Source of the DNA: Chloroflexota bacterium | GTDB taxonomy: Bacteria; Chloroflexota; Limnocylindria; Limnocylindrales; CSP1-4 | Direction: 5' to 3' | Assembly: GCA_021789435.1 (NCBI GenBank) | Contig: JAJYJO010000014.1 | Span: 1-38,797 of the forward strand | Length of the DNA: 38,797 bases | Part shown: one piece after another, positions 11,399 through 20,646 of the stretch | Numbering within the stretch: position 1 is the stretch's first letter | How the letters are laid out: each line of letters begins with the position of its first letter | Program-made: the position numbers and the translations under genes | Notes under the pieces: generated by a model | Told to the model about the DNA's origin: nothing | Seen by the model: the letters and a program-made list of their open reading frames with translations, nothing else | Databases searched by the model: none

Positions 11399-12174
11399 TG
11401 GTGACTCGCAAGTCCGCCGCGGAGATCGAGCTGATGCGCCGGGCCGGCCGGATCGTGGCCGAGGTGCTGGCGCTCGTCGAATCAGAGCTCAAGCCGGGCG
11501 TCACGACCGGCCAGCTCGACGCGCTGGCGGAGCGTCACATCCGCCGCTCCGGGGCCGTACCCTCGTTCAAGGGCTACCTGGGCAACCGGCGCTACGGCGG
11601 TGGCCCCCTCGCGTTCCCCGGCAGCGTCTGCGTCTCCATCGACGACGAGGTGGTCCACGGCATCCCCGGCGAGCGGGTCATCAGGCAGGGCCAGATCGTC
11701 TCGATCGATGCCGGGGCGATCTGGCACGGCTGGCACGGGGACGCGGCGCGGACCTTCATCGTCGGCGAGGCCGGGCCGCAGGCGGCGCGCCTCGTGACGA
11801 CGACGCGGCTGGCCCTGATGGCCGGGATCCAGGCGGCCGTCCCGGGCGGCTACCTCGAGGAGATCGGCGGCGCGGTGGAGGACGTCGCCCGCGCCGAGGG
11901 CTTCGACATCGTCCGCCAGTTCGTGGGCCACGGGATCGGTACCGACATGCACGAGGAGCCCCAGGTCCCGAACTACCGCACCGGCCATCGCGGCCAGAAG
12001 CTCCAGCCGGGGATCTGCCTGGCGATCGAGCCGATGCTCACCGTCGGCCGGGCGGACGTCGAGACGCGGCCGGATGGCTGGACGGTCGTGACCCGCGACC
12101 GGTCGCTGGCGGCCCACTTCGAGCATACGATCGCGGTCACCGACCACGGTCCCGAGATCCTGACGACGGTATGA
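11398..12174 (+). CDS. map: Type I methionine aminopeptidase
   Basis: MVTRKSAAEIELMRRAGRIVAEVLALVESELKPGVTTGQLD...CVSIDDEVVHGIPGERVIRQGQIVSIDAGA...GHGIGTDMHEEPQVPNY. Confidence 0.98.
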   Translation: MVTRKSAAEIELMRRAGRIVAEVLALVESELKPGVTTGQLDALAERHIRRSGAVPSFKGYLGNRRYGGGPLAFPGSVCVSIDDEVVHGIPGERVIRQGQIVSIDAGAIWHGWHGDAARTFIVGEAGPQAARLVTTTRLALMAGIQAAVPGGYLEEIGGAVEDVARAEGFDIVRQFVGHGIGTDMHEEPQVPNYRTGHRGQKLQPGICLAIEPMLTVGRADVETRPDGWTVVTRDRSLAAHFEHTIAVTDHGPEILTTV

Positions 12175-12206
12175 ACCGGCCTTTCGTCGCCGGATCCGTG
12201 CTCGCC

Positions 12207-12235
12207 TTGCCGGGTCGCGCCGGCTTTGGTAATCT
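12207..12235 (+). promoter_or_regulatory. Candidate sigma70-type promoter for infA-rpmJ-rpsM... unit
   Basis: TTGCCG (12207-12212), 17-nt spacer, TAATCT (12230-12235) with upstream TGn extended -10 (TGGTAATCT), in the 125-bp map-infA gap. Confidence 0.6.
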
Positions 12236-12299
12236 GTACGTTCGTGTGTCGGCCCCAGTGGCCGGCATTCGTCGCGCATAGAAAGGGAAACGTCGCTCG

Positions 12300-12518
12300 G
12301 TGGCCAAGAAGGATGCGATCGAGGTCGAGGGAACGGTCCTGGAGCCGCTCCCCAACACGATGTTCGCCGTTGAGCTCGAGAACGGGCACCGCGTCCTGGC
12401 CCACATCAGCGGCAAGCTGCGGATGAACTTCATCCGGATCCTGCCCGGCGATCGGGTCCGGGTGGAACTGTCGCCGTACGACCTCACCCGGGGTCGCATC
12501 ACCTACCGGCTCAAGTAG
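12300..12518 (+). CDS. infA: Translation initiation factor IF-1
   Basis: [75 protein letters not shown] start, AAAGGG upstream. Confidence 0.99.
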   Translation: MAKKDAIEVEGTVLEPLPNTMFAVELENGHRVLAHISGKLRMNFIRILPGDRVRVELSPYDLTRGRITYRLK

Positions 12519-12555
12519 CGCCCCAAGGGCGCCCAGCACCAGATCCGAGGGTCCG

Positions 12556-12669
12556 TTGAAAGTCAGAGCCTCCGTCAAGGCCCGCTGCGACAACTGCAAA
12601 GTGATCCGCCGCCACGGGACCGTGATGGTCATCTGCTCCAATCCCAAGCACAAGCAGCGCCAGGGGTAA
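12556..12669 (+). CDS. rpmJ: 50S ribosomal protein L36 (zinc-ribbon form); absent from supplied ORF track because short
   Basis: TTG start, [37 protein letters not shown], CxxC-x12-C-x4-H motif, GAGGG upstream, between infA and rpsM. Confidence 0.96.
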   Translation: MKVRASVKARCDNCKVIRRHGTVMVICSNPKHKQRQG

Positions 12670-12672
12670 GCG

Positions 12673-13044
12673 ATGGCACGTATCGCCGGCATCGACATCC
12701 CGCGCGAGAAGCGGGTCGAGGTCGCGCTCACCTATATCTACGGGATCGGCCTGCCGACCAGCCAGAAGATCCTCGCCCAGGCCAACGTCAACCCGGACAC
12801 CCGGGTGCGCGACCTGACCGAGGACCAGGTGAACCGCCTGCGGGACATCATCGACCGGCGCTACAAGGTCGAGGGCGACCTGCGGCGCGAGGTGGCCCTC
12901 AACATCAAGCGGCTGATCGAGATCGGCTCCTACCGCGGCCTGCGGCACCGGCGCAACCTGCCGGTCCGGGGCCAGCGAACCAAGACCAACGCGCGCCAGC
13001 GACGCGGTCCCAAGCGGACCGTGGGCGTTCGGCGCAAGAAGTAG
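12673..13044 (+). CDS. rpsM: 30S ribosomal protein S13
   Basis: [26 protein letters not shown]...[30 protein letters not shown]. Confidence 0.98.
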   Translation: MARIAGIDIPREKRVEVALTYIYGIGLPTSQKILAQANVNPDTRVRDLTEDQVNRLRDIIDRRYKVEGDLRREVALNIKRLIEIGSYRGLRHRRNLPVRGQRTKTNARQRRGPKRTVGVRRKK

Positions 13045-13062
13045 GAGGGACCGAGCGCAGGG

Positions 13063-13458
13063 ATGGCCGAGCGAAAGCGGGCGACCAAGCAGCGACGCCG
13101 GGAGCGGAAGAACGTGCCCCAGGGGCACGCCCACATCCAGGCCAGCTTCAACAACACGATCATCACCCTCACGGACCCGACCGGCAACGTGATCAGCTGG
13201 GGCTCCGCCGGCGTGGCCGGCTTCAAGGGCTCCCGCAAGAGCACGCCCTATGCCGCGGCCCTCAGCGCCGACCTGGCCGCCCGCCGGGCAATGGAGCACG
13301 GGATGCGGCAGGTGGAGGTCTACGTGAAGGGTCCCGGCGCCGGCCGCGAGCAGGCGATCCGCTCGCTGCAGGCCGCCGGCCTCGAGGTCACCGCGATCAC
13401 CGACGTCACCCCCATCCCCCACAACGGCTGCCGCGCCCCCAAGCGGCGCCGGGTCTAG
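13063..13458 (+). CDS. rpsK: 30S ribosomal protein S11
   Basis: [54 protein letters not shown]...[15 protein letters not shown]. Confidence 0.98.
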   Translation: MAERKRATKQRRRERKNVPQGHAHIQASFNNTIITLTDPTGNVISWGSAGVAGFKGSRKSTPYAAALSADLAARRAMEHGMRQVEVYVKGPGAGREQAIRSLQAAGLEVTAITDVTPIPHNGCRAPKRRRV

Positions 13459-13467
13459 GCAAGGTCG

Positions 13468-14094
13468 ATGGCCCGCTACACCGCATCCGTCTGCCGGCTC
13501 TGCCGGCGCGAGGGCGCCAAGCTCTTCCTGAAGGGCAGCCGCTGCTACACCAAGAAGTGCTCGTTCGAGCGCCGGCCCAGCCCTCCCGGCCAGCACGCCG
13601 TGCGCCGCCGCAAGGTGGGCGACTTCGGCCTCCAGCTGCGCGAGAAGCAGAAGGTCCGCCGCGTCTACCAGGTCCTCGAGCGCCAGTTCAAGAACTACTT
13701 CGAGGAGGCCGGCTCCCGGCCCGGCGTCACCGGCGAGAACCTGCTCCGGATCCTGGAGCTGCGCCTGGACAACGCCGTCTACCGGATGGGCTTCACGAGT
13801 TCGCGCGCCCAGGCTCGCCAGCTGGTGACCCACGGTCACTTCTCCGTCAATGGCCGCTCCACCAACATCCCCTCCTACCAGCTCAAGCCCGGCGATCGCG
13901 TCGAGGTCCGGGAGAGCCACCGCACACGCGAGCCCTTCAAGCTCGCCGCCGAGCAGATCCGATCGCGCCAGGTGCCCGAGTGGCTGAGCGTGGACGCGGC
14001 GAAGCTGGCCGGCGCGGTGGTCGACGCGCCCCGGCGCGACCAGATGCCGCTCGATCTCAACGAGCAGCTCGTGGTCGAGTACTACTCGAGGTAA
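13468..14094 (+). CDS. rpsD: 30S ribosomal protein S4 (C+ zinc form)
   Basis: [49 protein letters not shown]...; four cysteines at N-terminus; S4 domain. Confidence 0.98.
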   Translation: MARYTASVCRLCRREGAKLFLKGSRCYTKKCSFERRPSPPGQHAVRRRKVGDFGLQLREKQKVRRVYQVLERQFKNYFEEAGSRPGVTGENLLRILELRLDNAVYRMGFTSSRAQARQLVTHGHFSVNGRSTNIPSYQLKPGDRVEVRESHRTREPFKLAAEQIRSRQVPEWLSVDAAKLAGAVVDAPRRDQMPLDLNEQLVVEYYSR

Positions 14095-14104
14095 GCCTTT
14101 CACG

Positions 14105-15145
14105 ATGATCGAGCAGCTCGACACCCCGCAGATCGCCCCGGTCGAGGAGTTCGGCTCCTTCGCCAAGTACGAGGCGAGCCCGCTGCCCGCGGGCTACGGC
14201 GTGACCCTGGGCAATGCCCTTCGGCGCGTCCTCCTCTCGTCCCTGGAGGGGGCGGCCGTCACGGCCATCCAGATCCGCGACGTCTACCACGAGTTCACCA
14301 GCATCCCCGGAGTGAAGGAGGACGTCACCCAGGTCGTCCTCAACGTCAAGAAGCTCCGCCTCAAGAGCTTCGCGACCCACCCCGTCCAGCTCAAGCTCGT
14401 CAAGAGCGGCGCCGGCGCGGTGACGGCCGCCGACATCGCCGAGTCGGCCGACGTCGAGATCGTCAACCCGGAGCTGGTCCTGATGACCCTGGACTCTGAC
14501 GACGTGGCGGTCGAGATGGACCTGACGGTCGAGCGCGGGATCGGCTACCTGAGCACCGAGCGGGCCGAATCGCTGCCGATCGGCGTCATCCCCGTCGACG
14601 CCATCTTCACCCCGGTCCGCAAGGTCAACTACGCGGTCGAGAACACGCGCGTCGGCCAGATGACCAACTACGACAAGCTGACGCTGGAGCTCGAGACCGA
14701 CGGCACGGTCGGGCCGGAGGAGGCCCTGGCCAAGGCGGCCGACATCCTCGTCCGGCAGTTCTCGCTCTTCGCCAACATCGGCCTGGTGGCCGCCGGCGGG
14801 GAGCGCGTGGCCAGCAATGTCCCGCAGCTTCCCCCGAACATGCTGGACATGCCGATCGAGGAGCTGGACCTGCCGATGCGGGCCTACAACTCCCTCAAGC
14901 GCAACAACATCGTCAAGGTCGGCCAGCTCCTTCAGCTCTCCGACGACGACCTCCTGCGCATGCGCAACTTCGGCAAGAAGTCGCTCGACGAGATGAAGGA
15001 GCGCCTCCGGATGCGCGGCTTCATCCTCCCCGAGAGCGAGCCCGCCGAGGGCGACGAGGAAGGCGACCGGGACGAGGTCTACGAGGCGGAGGCCGGCGAG
15101 GAGCCGTTCGCCGACGAGGCGGACGAGTCGCCGGAGGAGGCCTGA
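14105..15145 (+). CDS. rpoA: DNA-directed RNA polymerase subunit alpha with acidic C-terminal tail
   Basis: SPLPAGYGVTLGNALRRVLLSSLEGAAVTAIQI...alpha-CTD LPMRAYNSLKRNNIVKVGQLLQLSDDDLLRMRNFGKKSLDEMKERL. Confidence 0.98.
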   Translation: MIEQLDTPQIAPVEEFGSFAKYEASPLPAGYGVTLGNALRRVLLSSLEGAAVTAIQIRDVYHEFTSIPGVKEDVTQVVLNVKKLRLKSFATHPVQLKLVKSGAGAVTAADIAESADVEIVNPELVLMTLDSDDVAVEMDLTVERGIGYLSTERAESLPIGVIPVDAIFTPVRKVNYAVENTRVGQMTNYDKLTLELETDGTVGPEEALAKAADILVRQFSLFANIGLVAAGGERVASNVPQLPPNMLDMPIEELDLPMRAYNSLKRNNIVKVGQLLQLSDDDLLRMRNFGKKSLDEMKERLRMRGFILPESEPAEGDEEGDRDEVYEAEAGEEPFADEADESPEEA

Positions 15146-15148
15146 GCG

Positions 15149-15502
15149 ATGGCCCACCGCATCGACGGCCGGAAGCTCAGCCGCAAGCAGGGTCCGCGAC
15201 TGGCTCTCTACCGCAATCTGACCGTCTCGATCCTGCGCTACGAGCGCGTCAAGACGACCGAGGCCAAGGCCAAGGAGGTCCGCGGCCAGGTCGAGCGGAT
15301 GATCACGCTGGCCAAGCGCGGCGACCTGAGTGCCCGGCGGGCGGTCATCGCGGAGTTCCCCGACGAGCCGCTCGTCGTCAACAAGCTGTTCGATGAGATC
15401 GCGCCCAAGTACGCCGACCGGACGTCCGGCTTCACCCGGATCGTCCGGCTGGGACAGCGCCTCGGCGACGCCGCTCCGATCGTCCAGATCGAGCTCGTCT
15501 GA
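15149..15502 (+). CDS. rplQ: 50S ribosomal protein L17
   Basis: MAHRIDGRKLSRKQGPRLALYRNLTVSILRYERVKTTEAKAKEVRGQVERMITLAKRG. Confidence 0.98.
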   Translation: MAHRIDGRKLSRKQGPRLALYRNLTVSILRYERVKTTEAKAKEVRGQVERMITLAKRGDLSARRAVIAEFPDEPLVVNKLFDEIAPKYADRTSGFTRIVRLGQRLGDAAPIVQIELV

Positions 15503-16289
15503 CGCAGGCGACCGCGCTCGAGAGGGCGCGCCCTGGCGCTACCGCGCCCGGGTCGAATACGACGGCACGGACTTCGCCGGGTTCCAGGTTCAGCCGGGAG
15601 CCCGGACGGTCCAGGGGGAGCTGGAGGCCGCGCTGGCCCTTTGCTCCGGCGGCAGCCGGATCCGGGTCGACGCGGCGGGCCGCACCGACGCCGGGGTCCA
15701 CGCGGCGGGCCAGGTGATCGCCTTCACCGACCCGCGGCGTCGCCCGGCCGACGAGCTGGCCCGTTCGCTCGAGGCGCTGCTGCCGCACGACGTGGCGATC
15801 CACGGCCTGCGACGGGTCCCGGCGAGCTTCCATCCTCGCTACGCGGCGCGGTACCGGGAGTACCGCTACACCGTCTGGAACGGGCCGCGGAGCCCGCTCC
15901 GCGAGCGCTACGCGCTCGGGGTGCGGGTCCCACTCGACACCGTCGCGATGGCGGAGGCCGGGTCGGCCCTGGAGGGCCGGCACGACTTCTCGGCCTTCGG
16001 GGTGGCGGACCGGCAGCCGGTCCGGAGCGTCCATCGCGTCCGGGTCCGGCGGGACGGGTCGGTCGTGACGATCGACGTCGCGGCGGACGCGTTCCTGGGC
16101 CAGATGGTCCGGCGGATCGTGGCCGTCCTCCTGGAGGTCGGCCGGGGAAAGATGGACGGCAGGGCAGTCGCCGCGGCGCTCGCGTCGCGACGGCCGGCGC
16201 TGGACGGGGCCACGGCCCCGGCCAGGGGGCTCTGCCTCCGGCGCGTCGTCCTGGGACGGCGGCCGGACAGTCGGAACGGAGAACGATGA
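15393..16289 (+). CDS. truA: tRNA pseudouridine(38-40) synthase TruA (start uncertain)
   Basis: [31 protein letters not shown]...[20 protein letters not shown]...; 15393 is the closest in-frame canonical start (ATG), inside rplQ. Confidence 0.88.
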   Translation: MRSRPSTPTGRPASPGSSGWDSASATPLRSSRSSSSDAGDRAREGAPWRYRARVEYDGTDFAGFQVQPGARTVQGELEAALALCSGGSRIRVDAAGRTDAGVHAAGQVIAFTDPRRRPADELARSLEALLPHDVAIHGLRRVPASFHPRYAARYREYRYTVWNGPRSPLRERYALGVRVPLDTVAMAEAGSALEGRHDFSAFGVADRQPVRSVHRVRVRRDGSVVTIDVAADAFLGQMVRRIVAVLLEVGRGKMDGRAVAAALASRRPALDGATAPARGLCLRRVVLGRRPDSRNGER

Positions 16290-16717
16290 CCGCGAAGACC
16301 TACACGCTTCGGGCGAGCGAGACCGAGCGACGCTGGTACGTCGTCGACGCGACGGACGAGACCCTCGGCCGTCTGGCGTCGCGCATCGCCCGGATCCTCG
16401 AGGGCAAGCACAAGCCCACCTACCAGCCGAACCTCGACAGCGGCGACTTCGTGATCGTGCTCAACGCCGAGAAGGTCGCCGTCACCCGCGACAAGCGGGA
16501 GTCGAAGGTCTACATCCGCCACAGCGGCTATCCCGGGGGCCTCAAGCAGGAGTCGCTGGGCCACCTCCTGGAGCGCCGTCCGGAAGAGGTGATCCGCCGG
16601 GCGGTCAAGGGGATGCTGCCGCGGAACCGGCTGGGCGCCCATCAGCTCGGCAAGCTCAAGATCTACGCCGGACCGGACCATCCGCACCAGGCCCAGCGGC
16701 CCGAGCCGCTGGCCTGA
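16286..16717 (+). CDS. rplM: 50S ribosomal protein L13
   Basis: [53 protein letters not shown]...[30 protein letters not shown]. Confidence 0.97.
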   Translation: MTAKTYTLRASETERRWYVVDATDETLGRLASRIARILEGKHKPTYQPNLDSGDFVIVLNAEKVAVTRDKRESKVYIRHSGYPGGLKQESLGHLLERRPEEVIRRAVKGMLPRNRLGAHQLGKLKIYAGPDHPHQAQRPEPLA

Positions 16718-16728
16718 CGAGGAGCCTG

Positions 16729-17127
16729 ATGCATACGCCTGCCTTCTTCTACGGGACCGGTCGCCGCAAGACGGCCATCGCCCGCGTTCGCCTCATCGCC
16801 GGCTCGGGCGAGATCGTGGTCAACGACCGGACTCTGGAGCAGCACTTCGGCAACGCGATCAACGAGGCCGACCTGCGCCTCCCGTTCCGGGTCACCGGGA
16901 CGGAGGGCCGCTTCAACGCCCAGGTCAAGGTCGAGGGGGGTGGCGTGACCGGCCAGGCGGGCGCGATCCGCCACGGGATCGCCCGGGCCCTCCTCCAGCT
17001 GGATCCCGAGGCCAACCGACTGCCGCTCCGCCAGGCGGGCCTCCTCAGCCGCGACCCGCGGATGAAGGAGCGCAAGAAGTACGGTCTCAAGCGGGCCCGC
17101 AAGGCGCCGCAGTACACCAAGCGCTAG
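16729..17127 (+). CDS. rpsI: 30S ribosomal protein S9
   Basis: [36 protein letters not shown]...[26 protein letters not shown]. Confidence 0.98.
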   Translation: MHTPAFFYGTGRRKTAIARVRLIAGSGEIVVNDRTLEQHFGNAINEADLRLPFRVTGTEGRFNAQVKVEGGGVTGQAGAIRHGIARALLQLDPEANRLPLRQAGLLSRDPRMKERKKYGLKRARKAPQYTKR

Positions 17128-17136
17128 TCGCTCGCC

Positions 17137-17178
17137 GGACGCGGCCCGGCCGCCGCCGGGTCGACGCTCCTCGCGTCC
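17137..17178 (+). terminator. Candidate terminator hairpin at end of ribosomal super-operon
   Basis: Nested inverted repeats 10 nt after rpsI stop: outer GGACGCG/CGCGTCC, inner CCCGG-CCGCCG-CCGGG; no T-tract. Confidence 0.35.
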
Positions 17179-17191
17179 CGTTCCGGGGCGG

Positions 17192-17204
17192 TACCCTGTG
17201 ACCG
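17192..17204 (+). promoter_or_regulatory. Candidate -10 element of a leaderless promoter
   Basis: TACCCT followed by exactly 6 nt and GTG (17204); same layout as at 27583 and 30457. Confidence 0.5.
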
Positions 17205-18265
17205 TGGCCGAGGACCTCTACGAGCGGTACAAGGACGCGCTCCGGACGGGGCACGTCGCTCTCCTCCGCGACCGGCTGGAGGACGCCCTGCGCGCCTACC
17301 GTGAGGCGGCCGCGATCGCCCCCGATCGCGCCGTGCCCAGGAGCGGGCTGGCCGGCGTCCTGGTGCGGCTCGGTCGGATCGACGAGGCGATCGACGAGTA
17401 CGGCCACACGCTCGAGCGGGCGCCCCGGGACGAGGGCGCACTCCTCGGCTGGGCGGAAGCCCTGATGGCGGCCGGCCGGCCGGCCGCCGCCGCGGCGGCT
17501 CTCGATCGAGCGGCCGAGGTCCAGGAGGACGCGGACCGGCTCCCCGAGGCGTCGGACACGCTCCGCCGCGCCCAGGAGTCTGCGCCGAGCCCGGCCCGCG
17601 CCCGTCGCCTGCAGGCGCTCGTCCGCCGGCTCAGGGACTCGACAGGTGACCAGGCGGCGGGGGAGGCCCTGAGCCGGGCGCTGCGTCTGCTGGAAGGTCC
17701 GGCGGCGGAGGAGCCAGCCGAAGGCGAAGCCGGGATCACGGGACCTGCCGGGACCGCCGGGCCAGACGAGACCGTCGGGCCTGCAGCCGTCGCAACGTTC
17801 GGGACCGCCGTCGAGGTCGAGAGCCCGAAGGGCGCCGCGGAAACCGCCGCGGAGAGCACCACGACCGACCCGGCCGTCCTGGTCGAGGCCGCGGAGGAGG
17901 CCCTGGCCGGGGGCGATGCGACGCTGGCGCGGGACCGCTGGATCGAGGCCGCCGCCGCCCTCGGGGGGGTGGGCCTGTTCGAGGCCGGTCTGGACGCCGC
18001 CGAGCAGGCCCTGGCCCTCGATCCGGGCGCCTCGGAGCCGCACCTGGTCCTGGCCGGCCTCTACCTCGACCATGGCTGGCGGGCACTGGCGGCCCGGAAG
18101 CTGCGCCTCCTGGACCGGCTCCTGGCGCTGGACGGCGACGCGGCTGGCCGCGAGCGCCTCGCGGCTCGGGCCGGGTCGCTCCTCGACGAGTTTCCGGAGG
18201 AGGCGAGCGGACCGGCGGCGGGGGCCGGCGCGGAGGCACCGGCCGGGGACGCCGGCCCGGGCTGA
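17204..18265 (+). CDS. Tetratricopeptide-repeat protein
   Basis: Helical repeats LRDRLEDALRAYREAAAIAPDRAVPRSGLAGVLVRLGRIDEAIDEYGHTLERAPRDEGALLGWAEALMAAGRPAAAAAAL and a second TPR-like block after a Thr/Gly/Pro-rich linker; GTG at 17198 also in frame. Confidence 0.8.
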   Translation: MAEDLYERYKDALRTGHVALLRDRLEDALRAYREAAAIAPDRAVPRSGLAGVLVRLGRIDEAIDEYGHTLERAPRDEGALLGWAEALMAAGRPAAAAAALDRAAEVQEDADRLPEASDTLRRAQESAPSPARARRLQALVRRLRDSTGDQAAGEALSRALRLLEGPAAEEPAEGEAGITGPAGTAGPDETVGPAAVATFGTAVEVESPKGAAETAAESTTTDPAVLVEAAEEALAGGDATLARDRWIEAAAALGGVGLFEAGLDAAEQALALDPGASEPHLVLAGLYLDHGWRALAARKLRLLDRLLALDGDAAGRERLAARAGSLLDEFPEEASGPAAGAGAEAPAGDAGPG

Positions 18266-18397
18266 GCAGCCGGCCGTCTCCCCAGGCCGCCCCCGGGCGC
18301 CTCTCCCGGCCGCCTGCCCGCCACCCGCCACGTGCCCGAGGCGCGACCCGGCAGGGAGCGCGGAGGGGCCGGGGGCCGATGATAAACTGGCCGAGCG

Positions 18398-19387
18398 ATG
18401 CCGCAACTCGTCGAATCGATCCTTGGCCAGGTCCGGCTGAACGCGGTCGTCGACATCGGCATCACCGCCCTCCTGATCTACTGGGGCTTCAGCCTGATCC
18501 GGGGGACCCGGGCGGTGCGCCTGGTGATCGGGGTCAGCCTGGTCATGCTCATCTACGCGGCGGCCCAGTTCTTCGGCCTGCGCCTGCTGAGCCAGATCAT
18601 GCAGACCGGAGCGGTCGTCGGCCTGTTCGCGCTGGTGGTCATCTTCCAGCCCGAGCTGCGCCGGGCCCTGGAGCGGATCGGGACGGTGGGCTCGCTGGCC
18701 TGGCTCTTCACCGGGACCGAGCAGCGGGCGGCCGGCCACATCGCGGCCGAGGTGGCCCGGGCGGCGGTCGGCATCTCCCGGGCCGGCCATGGCGCCCTGA
18801 TCGTGCTGGAGCGGGAGATCGGCCTCCAGGAGGTGGCAGAGAGCGGCGTCATGCTCCACGCCGACCTCTCGGCGGACCTGCTGGAGACCATCTTCGTGCC
18901 GCGCACGCCGCTCCACGACGGGGCGGTGATCATCCGCGGCGAGACGATCGTGGCCGCGGCGGCGCTGCTGCCCCTTGCGGAGACCACGCTCCAGCTGGAG
19001 CGTTTCGGGACACGCCACCGGGCGGCCCTCGGGATCACCGAGCAGTCGGACGCGATCGTGGTCGTCGTCTCCGAGGAGAGCGGCCAGATCTCGATCGTGG
19101 AGCGTGCCCGGATCGTCCGCAACCTCGACGAGCCCAAGCTGGCGCGGGCGATCGTGACGCTGCTCCACCCGGCGCTCGGCGGCCTGCCCTTCCGGCGCGG
19201 CGACGGGACGCCCGGCGGCGGCGCACCCGGCGGCCGCGCTCCCCGCCTCGCCGAGCTGGGCCGGGTCGTGCGCCGGCGGACCCACCAGGGCAGGGCCAGT
19301 TCCACCGCCGAGGGCCGCCCGGCGGAGCGGCCTCCCGAGGACCAGGAGCCGCCGGCGGTCGCGGCGGCCACGCGGGGGTCGCGGTGA
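18398..19387 (+). CDS. cdaA: Diadenylate cyclase CdaA (membrane-anchored DAC domain)
   Basis: N-terminal TM segments then RTPLHDGAVIIRGETIVAAAALLPL...GTRHRAALGITEQSDAIVVVVSEESG (DGA and RHRAA motifs). Confidence 0.95.
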   Translation: MPQLVESILGQVRLNAVVDIGITALLIYWGFSLIRGTRAVRLVIGVSLVMLIYAAAQFFGLRLLSQIMQTGAVVGLFALVVIFQPELRRALERIGTVGSLAWLFTGTEQRAAGHIAAEVARAAVGISRAGHGALIVLEREIGLQEVAESGVMLHADLSADLLETIFVPRTPLHDGAVIIRGETIVAAAALLPLAETTLQLERFGTRHRAALGITEQSDAIVVVVSEESGQISIVERARIVRNLDEPKLARAIVTLLHPALGGLPFRRGDGTPGGGAPGGRAPRLAELGRVVRRRTHQGRASSTAEGRPAERPPEDQEPPAVAAATRGSR

Positions 19388-20643
19388 TCCGCGCCCTCAG
19401 GTTCCTGGTCCGCAACTGGCCCCTCAAAGTGGCGGCCGTGCTGCTCTCGACGCTGCTCTACGCCGGCCTGGTCCTGTCCCAGAACAGCCAGACCTGGGCC
19501 GGCCAGGTGCCGATCCAGGTCCTCAACCAGCCGACCGACGCGGTCCTGGTCTCCACCCTGCCGGCGGTCAGCGACATCCGCTACTTCGCGCCGGGGGACA
19601 TCGCCAGCCGACTCTCATCGAACAGCTTCACCGCGACCATCGACCTGGCCGGGGCCAAGTTCTCCGGCTCGAACCCGTACGTCGTGGTCAACGTCCAGGT
19701 CTCGTCGATCGTCCAGGGCGTCCAGGTGATCGACTGGAATCCGCAGGTGATCCAGATCCAGCTCGACCCGCTGATCCGCAAGACTGTCCCCGTCGTCGTC
19801 GACCACGGCACCGTCCCGGCCGGGCTGCAGGTCGGGACACCGGCCCTGAGCGCCACGCAGGTGACTGCCATCGGCCCCGAATCAGTCGTCCGGCGGGTGA
19901 TCGAGGCGGAGGCCCAGGTCCGGATCCAGCCGCCCGGCCTCGACGTGGACCAGGAGGTCGACCTGGTCGGCATCGACGCCAAGGGCGAAGTGGTCAGCCC
20001 GGTGGAGTTCAACCCCCGCAGCGTCCACGTCCGGATCCAGGTCGGCACCGAGCTGACGACGCGCCCGCTGCCGGTCAACCCGATGGTGACCGGAACCCCG
20101 GGCGCCGGGTACCAGGTGGCCTCGGTCTCGGTGGATCCACCGAGCGTCTCCGTCTCGGGTGACGCCAACGCGCTCGCGCCGCTCGTCACCATCGACACGG
20201 CTGCCGTCTCGATCTCGGGTGCCTCGGGGACGGTCACCCAGACCGTTGGCCTGGAGCTGCCGGCCGGCGTCACCGTCGTGGGCAACGCCACGGTGACGGT
20301 CCGCATCCAGCTGCGGGCCGTGACGGGCACCCAGGACCTGACGGTCGCGATCGTGCCCGACGGCGCCCGCAGCGACCGAACCTACGCCTTCTCGACGAGC
20401 ACCGTGACCGTGACGCTCGGCGGCACCCTCGCCGCCCTCGATGCGCTCGATCCGACCACGTTCGTGGCCACGGCCGACGTCTCGACCCTGGATCCGGGCA
20501 GCCACCAGGTCCAGCTGCTGGTCACCGTGCCGGCCGGCCTGAACCTCGTCGCCATCAACCCGGGGACCGTCACGGTCACGGTGGGCGCCTCCGCGACGCC
20601 GCTTCCGTCGCCGTCGCCCTCGGCCAGCCCGGGAGCGCTCTGA
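19384..20643 (+). CDS. cdaR: YbbR-domain protein (CdaR-like)
   Basis: N-terminal TM (RNWPLKVAAVLLSTLLYAGLVLSQ), repeated beta-rich YbbR-type domains, Pro/Ser tail; GTG start overlapping cdaA stop; between cdaA and glmM. Confidence 0.85.
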   Translation: MIRALRFLVRNWPLKVAAVLLSTLLYAGLVLSQNSQTWAGQVPIQVLNQPTDAVLVSTLPAVSDIRYFAPGDIASRLSSNSFTATIDLAGAKFSGSNPYVVVNVQVSSIVQGVQVIDWNPQVIQIQLDPLIRKTVPVVVDHGTVPAGLQVGTPALSATQVTAIGPESVVRRVIEAEAQVRIQPPGLDVDQEVDLVGIDAKGEVVSPVEFNPRSVHVRIQVGTELTTRPLPVNPMVTGTPGAGYQVASVSVDPPSVSVSGDANALAPLVTIDTAAVSISGASGTVTQTVGLELPAGVTVVGNATVTVRIQLRAVTGTQDLTVAIVPDGARSDRTYAFSTSTVTVTLGGTLAALDALDPTTFVATADVSTLDPGSHQVQLLVTVPAGLNLVAINPGTVTVTVGASATPLPSPSPSASPGAL

Positions 20644-20646
20644 CCC

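Noticed and set aside
17087-19285. 732-aa minus-strand ORF
   Set aside because: Lies opposite rpsI 3' end, the TPR gene and cdaA; Arg/Gly/Pro/Ala-rich translation with no recognisable domain; typical antisense open frame in high-GC DNA.
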